DNA of 64,000 nt, taken from assembly GCF_002162135.1 (NCBI RefSeq), contig NZ_CP021382.1, forward strand, positions 4,090,001 through 4,154,000, read 5' to 3'. Numbering within the stretch: position 1 is the stretch's first letter; each line of letters starts with the position of its first letter. The position numbers and the translations under genes were made by a program. Source of the stretch: Cellvibrio sp. PSBB006. GTDB lineage: Bacteria > Pseudomonadota > Gammaproteobacteria > Pseudomonadales > Cellvibrionaceae. Below are positions 18,868 through 27,809 of this stretch, in pieces. Under the pieces are notes generated by a model, which saw only the letters and a list, made by a program, of their open reading frames with translations, was not told where the DNA came from and did no database searches.

Positions 18868-20001
18868 ATGGCAAAACGCGACTACTACGAAGTGCTGGGC
18901 GTCTCTCGCGACGTGTCTGCCGCGGATTTAAAAAAAGCCTATCGCCGCGAGGCAATGAAGCATCATCCGGATCGCAACCCGGATGACAAATCCGCTGAAG
19001 AAAAATTCAAAGAGGCCAACGAAGCCTACGAAGTACTCTCTGATGCACAGAAGCGTGCGGCCTATGACCAATACGGTCACGCCGGAGTAGACCCGCAATC
19101 CGGCATGGGTGGCGCCGGTGCCGGCTTCAGTAATTTCAGTGATATTTTTGGCGATGTCTTTGGCGATATCTTCGGTGCAGCGGCGGGTGGTCGTGGTGGA
19201 CGTGGCGGTGCGAGTCGCGGTTCAGACCTGCGCTATACCCTTGAGCTGAGCCTGGAAGAAGCCGTTAAAGGTACGACGGTTCAAATCAAAGTCCCTACTC
19301 TGGTGTCCTGTAAAACCTGCGACGGCAGTGGTGCAAAATCCGGTAGTAAACCGGTGACCTGTACCACCTGCGGTGGACGCGGTCAGGTGCGTATGCAGCA
19401 GGGCTTTTTCTCGGTGCAACAGACTTGTCCAAGTTGTCATGGACGCGGCACGGTGATCTCCGATCCCTGTAAGTCGTGTCACGGCCAAGGGCGTGTAGAA
19501 GAAACCAAAACCCTTTCCGTTAAAGTGCCTGCTGGTGTGGATACCGGTGATCGTATTCGTTTGTCCGGTGAAGGCGAAGCCGGCTTTGGTGGTGGCCCCA
19601 GCGGTGATTTGTATGTGCAAGTCAGCGTGCGCCGCCATGATATCTTCGAGCGCGAAGGTAATGATCTATATTGCGAAGTGCCGATTGATTTTGTCGATGC
19701 AGTATTGGGCGGTGAACTGGAAGTGCCCACGCTGGATGGCCGCGTAAAATTGAAAGTTCCGGCCGAAACCCAAACTGGCAAGATGTTTAAATTGCGTGGC
19801 AAAGGTGTGACGCCGGTGCGCGGTGGTCAAGCCGGTGATTTACTTTGTCGCGTAGTGGTAGAAACACCGGTGGACCTCACCGCCAAACAAAAAGATTTGC
19901 TGCGCGAGTTCCAGGCTACCATGCACGGCGGAAAAAACTCGCCCCGACAACGCAGCTGGTTTGACGGCATGAAAAATTTTTTCGGTGATATGAAAATTTA
20001 A
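18868..20001 (+). CDS. dnaJ: Co-chaperone DnaJ (Hsp40)
   Basis: 377 residues from the ATG at 18868 ([12 protein letters not shown]); an upstream in-frame start adds only eight atypical residues. The J domain carries the HPD motif (HHPDRN) that triggers DnaK ATPase. A Gly/Phe-rich linker follows, then four CxxCxGxG zinc-binding repeats ([32 protein letters not shown]) and the C-terminal substrate-binding domains. It is the last gene of the heat-shock group and is followed by a strong terminator. Confidence 0.98.
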   Translation: MAKRDYYEVLGVSRDVSAADLKKAYRREAMKHHPDRNPDDKSAEEKFKEANEAYEVLSDAQKRAAYDQYGHAGVDPQSGMGGAGAGFSNFSDIFGDVFGDIFGAAAGGRGGRGGASRGSDLRYTLELSLEEAVKGTTVQIKVPTLVSCKTCDGSGAKSGSKPVTCTTCGGRGQVRMQQGFFSVQQTCPSCHGRGTVISDPCKSCHGQGRVEETKTLSVKVPAGVDTGDRIRLSGEGEAGFGGGPSGDLYVQVSVRRHDIFEREGNDLYCEVPIDFVDAVLGGELEVPTLDGRVKLKVPAETQTGKMFKLRGKGVTPVRGGQAGDLLCRVVVETPVDLTAKQKDLLREFQATMHGGKNSPRQRSWFDGMKNFFGDMKI

Positions 20002-20030
20002 TCATGACCCATTATTCAGTCTTTTAAGCA

Positions 20031-20068
20031 AACGGGTTGGTCCCACAAGGACCAACCCGTTTTTTTTA
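20031..20068 (+). terminator. Intrinsic terminator after dnaJ
   Basis: A perfect 13-bp stem (AACGGGTTGGTCC / GGACCAACCCGTT) with a CACAA loop and an eight-base T-run, 29 bases after the dnaJ stop. Confidence 0.95.
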
Positions 20069-20073
20069 ATCCC

Positions 20074-20221
20074 GTAGGTCGGATTGGCGCCAGCGTAGTC
20101 CGACAAAAAGCCTCAAATAACCGAAGCGTTAATAAATATAAAGTTACTGGCTGTACCACGAAATAGAGCCTAGCCTGAACGTGATCCAGTGTCGGATTAC
20201 GCTGATGCTAATCCGACCTAC
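20074..20221. repeat. REP-like palindrome pair 1 (inverted copies)
   Basis: Copy at 20074-20104 (GTAGGTCGGATT...GTCCGAC) and a second copy in opposite orientation at 20191-20221. Each copy is itself an imperfect palindrome whose arms are GTCGGATTA and TAATCCGAC. The pair fills the dnaJ-deacetylase gap. Confidence 0.88.
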
Positions 20222-20260
20222 GCGATGATGATGCGTGAGTAACAATAACGAGGGGAAACC

Positions 20261-21079
20261 ATGAAATTTACATTCTTGAAAGCATTTTTATTATTGGGTG
20301 TAGCCGCAACCGTGCCATCCGGGTTTGCGGCGGAGAAAAAACCGTTTACCTGGCCTAACGGTGCCAAGGCTGCGGTAAATCTTGCCTATGATGATGCACT
20401 GAATTCACAGCTGGATAATGCCATTCCTGCGCTGGATAAATACAAATTAAAAGGCAGTTTTTATTTGACGCTGGCGAGCGACACCATTGATAAGCGATTG
20501 GAAGATTGGCGCGCGGCGGCGGCTAATGGCCATGAATTGGCGAACCATACCATCTTCCATCAATGCTCCGGTGCGATTCCCGGACGTGAAAGTTGGGTGG
20601 TTCCTCATCGCGATCTGGACAAGATCAGCGTGGATGCACTGGCTGATCAAATTCGTTTTGCCAACACCGTCCTGTTTTCTATCGATGGTAAACGCGAGCG
20701 GACCTACACCACGCCTTGCGGCGATTTAAAAGCCGGCGGCGAAGCCTACTTGCCCGCTGTCAAATCAGAATTCGTTGCAATCAAATCAGCCTTCGGCGGC
20801 GTTATCCCGGATATGGCAACCCTTGATCCTTACGCAGTGACAGTCGCTGTTCCCGAAAATGTTACCGGCAAGCAATTAATCGCGGTTGTAAAAGAAGCGG
20901 CTGAAAAAGGCACCATGGCCAATTTCACGTTCCACGGCATTGGCGGTGATCATTTATCGGTATCCAAAGAGGCGCACGAAGAACTGCTCAAATATCTGGC
21001 CGACAACAAAGATACCTATTGGACGGATACCTTTCTCAATATCATGAAACACGTTAAAGCCGAACAAGCGCGCCTATAG
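20261..21079 (+). CDS. Secreted polysaccharide deacetylase (NodB fold, CE4-like)
   Basis: 272 residues with a signal peptide (cleavage after FAA, about residue 24). The NodB domain shows the metal-binding aspartates in LAYDDAL and the HxxxH motif in NHTIFHQ, followed by late motifs around FTFHGIGGDH. Family CE4 enzymes remove acetyl groups from chitin, xylan or peptidoglycan; an exported enzyme in a polysaccharide-degrading organism could act on plant or cell-wall polymers. No carbohydrate-binding module is attached. It stands alone between two REP-like elements, so its substrate cannot be read from neighbours. Confidence 0.88.
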   Translation: MKFTFLKAFLLLGVAATVPSGFAAEKKPFTWPNGAKAAVNLAYDDALNSQLDNAIPALDKYKLKGSFYLTLASDTIDKRLEDWRAAAANGHELANHTIFHQCSGAIPGRESWVVPHRDLDKISVDALADQIRFANTVLFSIDGKRERTYTTPCGDLKAGGEAYLPAVKSEFVAIKSAFGGVIPDMATLDPYAVTVAVPENVTGKQLIAVVKEAAEKGTMANFTFHGIGGDHLSVSKEAHEELLKYLADNKDTYWTDTFLNIMKHVKAEQARL

Positions 21080-21103
21080 TCGCAAGCAAAACCTGAGTCG
21101 CAT

Positions 21104-21133
21104 GTAGATCGGATTAGCGCTGCGTAATCCGAC
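21104..21133. repeat. Single REP-like palindrome
   Basis: One copy (GTAGATCGGATTAGCGC...ATCCGAC) 24 bases after the deacetylase stop. It is the only unpaired copy among nine in the window. Confidence 0.85.
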
Positions 21134-21519
21134 ACACATCACTCAGCTTATACATCACGAGCCGCGTAACGATTCCGTTGCGCCACGCTCGGGTCACATT
21201 TCCTGCATTGAATCTCACGTTCACAAAACCTTACTCGCCTTGCAGTTTTTTACCAGTAAAATACCGACACTGGAGACTCGCACAGGAAAAACAAAACGGA
21301 TGTAACAAAATGCGCATCCTGTTTCATGGCGAAAATGAAAAATTATGCGCCGTTTGAACAGGTAGAAATCATCGCTGTCCGAGCAGCGTTAAGTTGTGTA
21401 AATTACTGTTTGATCTGTCGCACCGCTATACGACATGGAATAAAGTCTTGCGGACTATAATTTGCCTGACAATATCCTCATTACAATAAATTCATCTGAA
21501 ATCGCTTTGGAGAACGGCC
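21134..21519. other. Intergenic region upstream of the epimerase operon
   Basis: A 386-base non-coding stretch. The only element I can support is a -10 box TATAAT at 21456-21461, about 60 bases before the epimerase start, with no clear -35 match. This suggests an activator-dependent promoter (inference). Confidence 0.4.
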
Positions 21520-22578
21520 ATGAAAACCCTCAAAGGTCCCGCAATATTTCTCGCGCAATTCTGTAGTGATGAAGCGCCCTTTAACTCCCTCGATACCATC
21601 GCCGCCTGGGCCAGCAGTTTGGGCTTCAAAGGCGTGCAGATTCCCACGTGGGATGGTCGCGTATTCGATCTGGAGCGCGCGGCGACCAGCATGGAATACT
21701 GCAATGAATTTAAATCTATCCTGGCCAAATATGACCTGGTAGTCACTGAATTATCCACGCATTTACAAGGCCAGTTAGTAGCCGTGCATCCGGCTTATGA
21801 CGAAATGTTCGATGGCTTCGCGCCGGAGTCGGTGCGCGGCAATCCTGTTGAGCGCCAGAAGTGGGCGGTGAACCAATTGATGCTGGCGGCGCAAGCCAGT
21901 AAAAATCTCGGACTCAATGCGCACGCGACCTTCTCCGGCGCATTATTGTGGCCTTATTTGTATCCCTGGCCGCAACGTCCTGCCGGTTTGGTGGATACCG
22001 GTTTCCGTGAGCTGGCGGCGCGCTGGTTACCGATTCTGGATGCGTTTGATGAAGCCGGTGTGGATGTCTGTTATGAAATCCATCCCGGTGAAGACTTGCA
22101 CGATGGTGCAACCTTCGAACGTTTCCTCGCCGCTGTTGAAGATCACCCGCGCTGCAACATTCTTTTCGATCCCAGCCATTTCGTTTTACAACAACTGGAT
22201 TACCTCGCGTTTATCGACCGCTACCACGACCGCATCAAGATGTTCCATGTGAAAGATGCGGAATTTAATCCCACCGCACAGCAAGGCGTATACGGTGGTT
22301 ATGAAAATTGGGTAGACCGTGCCGGACGTTTTCGTTCATTGGGTGATGGCCAGGTCGACTTCAAACAAATCTTCTCCAAATTCGCGTCTTACAATTATGA
22401 AGGCTGGGCGGTACTGGAATGGGAATGCTGCCTGAAGCATCCGGAAGATGGCGCGAAAGAAGGTGCGAAATTTATTCAGGAACATATTATCCGTGTCACT
22501 GAAAAAGCTTTTGATGATTTTGCCAAAGGCGGTACCGATGAAGTGGCCAACCGTCGTATTCTCGGTTTAAAAATTTAA
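21520..22578 (+). CDS. Sugar phosphate isomerase/epimerase (xylose-isomerase-like TIM barrel)
   Basis: 352 residues of the AP-endonuclease-2/xylose-isomerase-like TIM-barrel family. Metal-ligand positions are evident in YEIHPGEDL (Glu, His), FDPSHFVLQQLD (Asp, His) and KMFHVKDAEF (His, Asp). Members isomerise, epimerise or dehydrate sugars and inositols. It is followed after 64 bases by a Gfo/Idh/MocA oxidoreductase and then an MFS permease, a trio typical of catabolism of oxidised or keto-sugars or cyclitols; the exact substrate cannot be told from sequence. A GGAGAA ribosome-binding site precedes the ATG. Confidence 0.88.
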   Translation: MKTLKGPAIFLAQFCSDEAPFNSLDTIAAWASSLGFKGVQIPTWDGRVFDLERAATSMEYCNEFKSILAKYDLVVTELSTHLQGQLVAVHPAYDEMFDGFAPESVRGNPVERQKWAVNQLMLAAQASKNLGLNAHATFSGALLWPYLYPWPQRPAGLVDTGFRELAARWLPILDAFDEAGVDVCYEIHPGEDLHDGATFERFLAAVEDHPRCNILFDPSHFVLQQLDYLAFIDRYHDRIKMFHVKDAEFNPTAQQGVYGGYENWVDRAGRFRSLGDGQVDFKQIFSKFASYNYEGWAVLEWECCLKHPEDGAKEGAKFIQEHIIRVTEKAFDDFAKGGTDEVANRRILGLKI

Positions 22579-22642
22579 TTCGCGTGCGTCCTGCATGGAG
22601 AACATGCAGGCATTTTCCACAACACACAAAAGAAGATTCACA

Positions 22643-23785
22643 ATGACAACTCCAAAAATTCGATACGCAATGGTTGGCGGTGGTCGCGGTGCTTTTATCG
22701 GTGCAGTGCATCGTATTGCGGCGCGGATAGACGACCGCTTTGAATTAGTCGCCGGCGCACTTTCATCCAAACCGGATATCGCACAGGCTTCCGCAACGGA
22801 TTTACACATTGCTGCCGATCGTGCTTATACCTCTTATGAAGACATGATTCGCGCGGAAAAAAATCGCCCGGATGGTGCGCAGGTCGTCGTCATCGTTACG
22901 CCGAACCACATGCACTTTCCCGTGGCGAAAGCCTGTCTTGAAGCGGGTATGGATGTGATCTGTGACAAGCCGGTGACGCGCACCCTTGAAGAAGCGCTGG
23001 AGCTGGAAAAACTCGTGCAGTCCTCGGGTTGCTTTTTCGGTTTGACGCACAACTACAGCGGTTATCCACTGGTACGTTATGCACGCGAATTGGTTGCCCA
23101 GGGCAAGTTGGGCAAGTTGCGTGTGGTGCAGGTGGAGTATCCGCAAGAGTGGCTCACTGAAGCGGCCGACGATGACAATAAACAAGCGTCCTGGCGTACT
23201 GATCCGGCGCGCTCTGGCTTGGCCGGTTGTCTGGGGGATATCGGCACCCATGCATTTCAACTCGCCCGTTTTATTACGCAACAAAAAGTGGAAACCGTGT
23301 GTGCCGATCTGGCCAGTTTTGTGGACGGCCGCCCGGTGGATGACAACGTACATGTACTGTTGCGTTTCGCCGAAGGTGCCAAAGGCATGTTGTGGAGCAG
23401 CCAGGTTGCTCCGGGTTGTGAAAACGGTTTGCGCATTCGCGTCTACGGCGAAAAAGCCGGCATCGAATGGGCGCAGGAAAATCCCAACGAATTATGGTTC
23501 TGTGAATTAAACAAGCCGCGCCAGCGCGTTACCCGTCGCGGTGATATCGGCAGTGACATAGCGGCGCGCGGTATGCGTACACCGGGTGGCCATCCGGAAG
23601 GTTACCTCGAAGGTTTTGCCAACTTGTATCAGGACTTTGCCGATATCCTCCTGGCGCGTCAGCAAGGCAAAACCCATGAGATGCAAGCCTGGGTGCCTGG
23701 TATCGAAACCGGTGTTGAAGGTATGCGTTTTATTCAGGCCGTGCTACATTCATCCGGCGCAAACGGTACCTGGACAGCACTGTAA
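22643..23785 (+). CDS. Gfo/Idh/MocA-family NAD(P)-dependent oxidoreductase
   Basis: 380 residues from the ATG at 22643; the frame is open 16 codons further upstream but without support. The Rossmann fold begins YAMVGGGRGAFIG, the family's catalytic lysine is in CDKPVTRTL, and the C-terminal substrate domain contains GDIGTHAFQLARF with a conserved Asp/His. These enzymes oxidise or reduce sugars and inositols at a ring hydroxyl. Position between the TIM-barrel epimerase and the MFS permease suggests a three-gene pathway in which the permease imports the compound and these two enzymes process it (inference). Confidence 0.9.
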   Translation: MTTPKIRYAMVGGGRGAFIGAVHRIAARIDDRFELVAGALSSKPDIAQASATDLHIAADRAYTSYEDMIRAEKNRPDGAQVVVIVTPNHMHFPVAKACLEAGMDVICDKPVTRTLEEALELEKLVQSSGCFFGLTHNYSGYPLVRYARELVAQGKLGKLRVVQVEYPQEWLTEAADDDNKQASWRTDPARSGLAGCLGDIGTHAFQLARFITQQKVETVCADLASFVDGRPVDDNVHVLLRFAEGAKGMLWSSQVAPGCENGLRIRVYGEKAGIEWAQENPNELWFCELNKPRQRVTRRGDIGSDIAARGMRTPGGHPEGYLEGFANLYQDFADILLARQQGKTHEMQAWVPGIETGVEGMRFIQAVLHSSGANGTWTAL

Positions 23786-23802
23786 CCCGTGTGCTTATAA
23801 CG

Positions 23803-23834
23803 AGCGGGGTGATGCAAAGCGCGCGCACCCCGCT
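23803..23834 (+). terminator. Hairpin between oxidoreductase and permease genes
   Basis: A 9-bp stem (AGCGGGGTG / CACCCCGCT) with a 14-base loop just after the oxidoreductase stop and without a T-run. It may lower expression of, or uncouple, the permease gene from the two enzymes. Confidence 0.35.
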
Positions 23835-23904
23835 TGATGTCGTAAGCCAAGAGTCATGAATCACCAACACATAACATCGTCACAACAATAATTAGGTAAA
23901 CGCT

Positions 23905-25125
23905 ATGGTTAATACCGTTAATCCCTCACGAATTTTCAATGCGAGTTGTATCGCGCTGATTGTTACTGCCATGACCTTCGCCATTCGCGCGGGTATCCTC
24001 AACGACCTCAGCCTCAGCTTTAATCTGACCAACCAGCAACTCGGTTGGATCAACGGCATGGCATTCTTCGGTTTTCCAGTGGCGATGATGTTTGGTGGTT
24101 TGATTTATAACTACCTGGGCGCAAAAAAATTATTGTACCTGGCATTTATTTGCCACTTGCTTGGCCTGGTGTTAACCATGACCGCCACCGGATTCTGGAC
24201 ATTATTGTTATCCAGTTTCTTCATCGGTTTTGCTAATGGTTCAGTAGAAGCAGCGTGTAATCCGTTGATTGCGGACATGTACCACACGCGCAAAACGGCC
24301 ATGCTGAATAAATTCCACGTGTGGTTCCCCGGCGGTATTGTGATCGGTGCCCTGGTGTCCGCAGCGATGACCAAGATGGGGTTGGGTTGGCAATTGCAAA
24401 TTGCGGTGATGATTATTCCTACTATCATCTACGGCTTTATGATCTTCGGCCATCCGTTCCCGGCGACAGCGAACTCCGAGACTTCCACCGCAACAAATAT
24501 CCGTGCGCTTTTCTCGCCGTTATTTATCTTTATGTTCTTCTGTATGACGCTTACCGCTGCCTCGGAATTTGGCACAACCCAATGGGCAGAATTAATCTTC
24601 GGCGCATCCGGTGCGCATCCGATGTTGTTCCTGGCTTTGGTTACCGGTGTAATGGCTCTGGGGCGTTATTTTGCGGGGCCCATTGTTGAAGCCTTTAATG
24701 CGGTGGGTGTGTTACTGATGTCGGCGATTATTACCACGATAGGTATCTTTTTACTGAGCACGGCGTCGGGCGCGATGGTCTATATCTCCGCGGTCGTGTT
24801 TGCCTTGGGGGTTACTTACTTCTGGCCAACCATGATCGGCTTTATCAGTGAATACCAACCTAAAACCGGTGCTTTGGGTATGTCGTTGATTGGCGGGGCG
24901 GGTATGTTTTCCATGTCTATCTGGAATCCGGTTATTGGCGGCTGGCTCGATGAAGCAAAAGCAGAGGCTATTGCCAGTGGCGTAACCGCCGAGGCGGTCG
25001 AAGTGGCGGCCGGGCAGGCCACCTTGCAAAACCTGGCTTTGTTCCCGGCATTTCTGATCCTTGCATTTGGTCTGCTGTTCTTTATGCGGCACAAGCTTGA
25101 GCGCCAGGTTCACGCAACGGAATAA
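23905..25125 (+). CDS. MFS sugar permease (FucP-like)
   Basis: 406 residues with about twelve hydrophobic helices, spaced as in the major facilitator superfamily. The closest type is the fucose/glucose permease branch, with NPLIADMYHTRKT and HVWFPGGIVIG in the first half and a loop before helix 7. It is an inner-membrane symporter, third in the row after the epimerase and oxidoreductase, and so probably imports their substrate. A terminator follows within 90 bases. Confidence 0.88.
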   Translation: MVNTVNPSRIFNASCIALIVTAMTFAIRAGILNDLSLSFNLTNQQLGWINGMAFFGFPVAMMFGGLIYNYLGAKKLLYLAFICHLLGLVLTMTATGFWTLLLSSFFIGFANGSVEAACNPLIADMYHTRKTAMLNKFHVWFPGGIVIGALVSAAMTKMGLGWQLQIAVMIIPTIIYGFMIFGHPFPATANSETSTATNIRALFSPLFIFMFFCMTLTAASEFGTTQWAELIFGASGAHPMLFLALVTGVMALGRYFAGPIVEAFNAVGVLLMSAIITTIGIFLLSTASGAMVYISAVVFALGVTYFWPTMIGFISEYQPKTGALGMSLIGGAGMFSMSIWNPVIGGWLDEAKAEAIASGVTAEAVEVAAGQATLQNLALFPAFLILAFGLLFFMRHKLERQVHATE

Positions 25126-25176
25126 GTCAGCGTTAATTTTTAACGGCGCATAAATAAGTGCGTCATACAACTGATA

Positions 25177-25211
25177 AAGGCGATAACATCCGGTATGTTA
25201 TCGCCTTTTTT
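25177..25211 (+). terminator. Intrinsic terminator after the MFS gene
   Basis: Stem AAAGGCGATAACAT / ATGTTATCGCCTTT with a short CCGGT loop and a T-run. Confidence 0.92.
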
Positions 25212-25256
25212 AATGGTTGATCCGACTTACACCTGACGAGAGATTGAGTAGACCCG

Positions 25257-26798
25257 ATGATGCGACCCTTGGTAGCAAGCTCGATGAACGTCACCAAGAT
25301 GGTGGTGTTGCAGTGCATTGCGCTGGTTACCCGTTTTCCCTGGGCTGTGGCGATCTTCGGTTTTGTTTCCGGTGTGGCCAGTTTTCTGTTAGTCGAACGG
25401 GAACAGGAAAAATTTGCCCAGATAGTCTCGGCATTGATGCTGCTCAGTTGGGGCTGGCTGGCGCTGGAAAATTTATTACAGCGCAGTGTGTCATCCTGGT
25501 TTGGTTTTAAACTGCCGCCGCCCTTATTGAGTTTTGCCACGCAGCTAGTGCATCAGGAAAGTTTGTTTTTCGTTGTCCCCTTTTTCTTTATCACCACAGT
25601 GTGGAACGGCGGGCAGATGGTGTTTACCTCGCTGCTGATCATCGCCGCGTTTATCTCAATTGTTGATCCTATTTATTATCGCTGGCTGGCCGCCAGACGC
25701 TGGTTATATTTTATCTTTCACGGTGTAACGCTGTTCGCTGTCTTGCTCACCGCGTTACCGATTATCTTCCAACTACCCACCCCAAAAAGCTATTTGCTGT
25801 CCCTGGGTATCGCCATACTCCTTTCCTTGCCGGGAATCGTGCGCGCCTTGCCGTTCAATTGGTGGAAGCGCAGCCTGCTAACAATAACCGGCATTGTGAT
25901 TGTGGCCATTATCGGTGTATCTGTGCGCGCCTGGATTCCACCCGCCACCTTGCGTTTAACTGAAGTTGCCGTGACAGATCGCATTGATGATCGCAATCGC
26001 TCACCGGAAAATTCATTAAAAGTGATTAGCGTAGACCAGTTGCGCTCGGGACTTTATGCCTATACGGCGATTCGTGCACCACGCGGATTAAACGAGCGCA
26101 TCTATCACGTTTGGCGGCGCAACGGTCGCATCGTGGATAAAATTGCGCTCGATATCAGTGGCGGGCGCGAGGCGGGATACCGCGCCTGGACCCACAAATT
26201 AAACTTTCCCCCTTATCCCAGCGGCCGCTGGCAAATTCATGTAGTGACCGAAGCGAATCAGGTAATTGGCATCCTGCGATTTCAGGTAGTTGAGTCGACG
26301 GACGAAGTCATTGTTGAAGACGATGATATGAATCCGGTGGAAAAGATTCGCGCGGTGCTGCCGGAAGATTTGATTCCGCTTGAGCAATTGGGTGGTGAAG
26401 ATAAACAATCAGAAACCGATGGCGATCAAGAAGAAACTGGTGTTTCTGAGGAAGATATTTCTGGCGAGAATGAATCTGCACAACCAGCCCAGGAGTCTGA
26501 ATTCTCGCCGGAAGAATTACCTGCGGATGAACCTGTTGAAGAAGAACCTGAACAGATATCGACCGATGGAGATGCATCCGAACAACCTCCGTCTTCACCG
26601 TCGCCGGATCAAACAACCGACGATTCGATTGATAAGCCCCGTGATGAGGAGAAGGATGAGCAAGTAGATTCATCCAACGAGAGGGTTGAAGAGATTGTTG
26701 AGCAAGAGCCGGATCAGGAAAAAATAGAACAGGATGTAGTGGAAGAAGAGTCTATAACATCGGAGAGTTCCGAGCATTCCTCAGAACCAGCAGAATAA
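25257..26798 (+). CDS. Membrane protein with DUF5924/DUF2914-type domains and a long acidic tail
   Basis: 513 residues in three parts. Residues about 10-235 hold seven or eight hydrophobic helices (DUF5924-like). Residues about 240-360 form a soluble DUF2914-like domain with the conserved YHVWRRNGR and W-x-H patterns. From about 365 to the end the chain is low-complexity and almost purely Glu, Asp, Gln, Ser and Pro, presumably disordered. DUF2914 occurs in several exported or membrane proteins and is of unknown function. Start codons ATG-ATG at 25257 and 25260 are equivalent. Flanked by terminators, it is transcribed alone. Confidence 0.8.
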   Translation: MMRPLVASSMNVTKMVVLQCIALVTRFPWAVAIFGFVSGVASFLLVEREQEKFAQIVSALMLLSWGWLALENLLQRSVSSWFGFKLPPPLLSFATQLVHQESLFFVVPFFFITTVWNGGQMVFTSLLIIAAFISIVDPIYYRWLAARRWLYFIFHGVTLFAVLLTALPIIFQLPTPKSYLLSLGIAILLSLPGIVRALPFNWWKRSLLTITGIVIVAIIGVSVRAWIPPATLRLTEVAVTDRIDDRNRSPENSLKVISVDQLRSGLYAYTAIRAPRGLNERIYHVWRRNGRIVDKIALDISGGREAGYRAWTHKLNFPPYPSGRWQIHVVTEANQVIGILRFQVVESTDEVIVEDDDMNPVEKIRAVLPEDLIPLEQLGGEDKQSETDGDQEETGVSEEDISGENESAQPAQESEFSPEELPADEPVEEEPEQISTDGDASEQPPSSPSPDQTTDDSIDKPRDEEKDEQVDSSNERVEEIVEQEPDQEKIEQDVVEEESITSESSEHSSEPAE

Positions 26799-26858
26799 AT
26801 GAGCCGCTTGATGTGGGTGACCTTGATTATCTCAAGACCACCCAAAGCAGAAGGAAAA

Positions 26859-27809
26859 TTAGCGACCTCTACTCAACACCCGCTGCATGGCAATAAAACA
26901 GAATAACAGTACACCGATCACGATCTTGGTCCACCAGCTGCTTAACGTGCCGTCAAACGAAATATAGGTTTGCACGACGCCCATGATCAACACGCCGATC
27001 AACGTTCCGATAACATAACCATAACCACCCGTGAGCAATGTCCCGCCGATAACGACGGCGGCAATTGCATCAAGCTCTACCCCGACGGCGGCGAGTGAGT
27101 AACCGGAAAAGGTGTAGAACGAGTAGACGATACCGGAAAGTGTGGCGAGAAATGAGCTGGTGGCGTAGATGGCAATAGTAGTACGCGCGAGGGGAACACC
27201 CATCAGCGCAGCAGAATTGTTGTCGCCACCCAATGCGTACACCCGGCCACCAAAGCGTGTGTAATGCGCAACCACAATGGCAATGATCAACACCAATAAA
27301 CAGATTATCGTGGAGCTGCCGATCCAGGCACCGCCCGGCAATTCAAAGCCGAACATGGAAACAGCGTCATAAAATTCATGCGTGATAGGGATAGATTCTT
27401 CACTGATGACGCTGGCCAATCCGCGCGCGAGGAACATGCCGGCCAAGGTGACAATAAACGGTTGCAGCTTATACACATAAATCAATGCGCCCATGGCGGC
27501 GCCGAAGCTGGTACCGAGCAGCAATACCACCGGAAACACCACCAGCGGATGCCAGTTGTATTGTGAAATCAATACACCGCTGATCACGCCTGTCAATGCA
27601 ATAACAGCGCCCACGGATAAATCAATGCCGCCCGATAAAATCACAAAGGTCATGCCGACAGCAGCGATAATCAAAAACGCATTGTCGGTTAATAAATTGA
27701 AAAAAACGCGCGGTGTACCGAAGGATTCAAATTGTACCGAGCCTATGCCAAACAATAAAAAAAACAGGCAGCAGGTAACGATGAGTGGAATAAACTTACG
27801 ATTAACCAT
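26859..27809 (-). CDS. yjfF: Sugar ABC transporter permease, YjfF type
   Basis: 316 residues, nine or ten helices of the RbsC/branched permease family, with the typical LSGGIDLSVGAVIAL segment and the GYGYVIGTLIG region. It is the last gene of a four-gene importer, its start overlapping the stop of the other permease by 8 bases. The gene order binding protein, ATPase, permease, permease matches YtfQ-YtfR-YtfT-YjfF of E. coli, which takes up galactofuranose; related transporters import L-arabinose. The neighbouring dehydrogenase and dehydratase favour an aldose such as arabinose or galactose here (inference). Confidence 0.9.
   Translation of the reverse strand: MVNRKFIPLIVTCCLFFLLFGIGSVQFESFGTPRVFFNLLTDNAFLIIAAVGMTFVILSGGIDLSVGAVIALTGVISGVLISQYNWHPLVVFPVVLLLGTSFGAAMGALIYVYKLQPFIVTLAGMFLARGLASVISEESIPITHEFYDAVSMFGFELPGGAWIGSSTIICLLVLIIAIVVAHYTRFGGRVYALGGDNNSAALMGVPLARTTIAIYATSSFLATLSGIVYSFYTFSGYSLAAVGVELDAIAAVVIGGTLLTGGYGYVIGTLIGVLIMGVVQTYISFDGTLSSWWTKIVIGVLLFCFIAMQRVLSRGR

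Noticed and set aside
26799..26858. Imperfect hairpin between convergent genes (GGGTG...CACCC with a CTTGA/TCAAG top)
   Set aside because: Several mismatches and no T-run; too weak to call a terminator.
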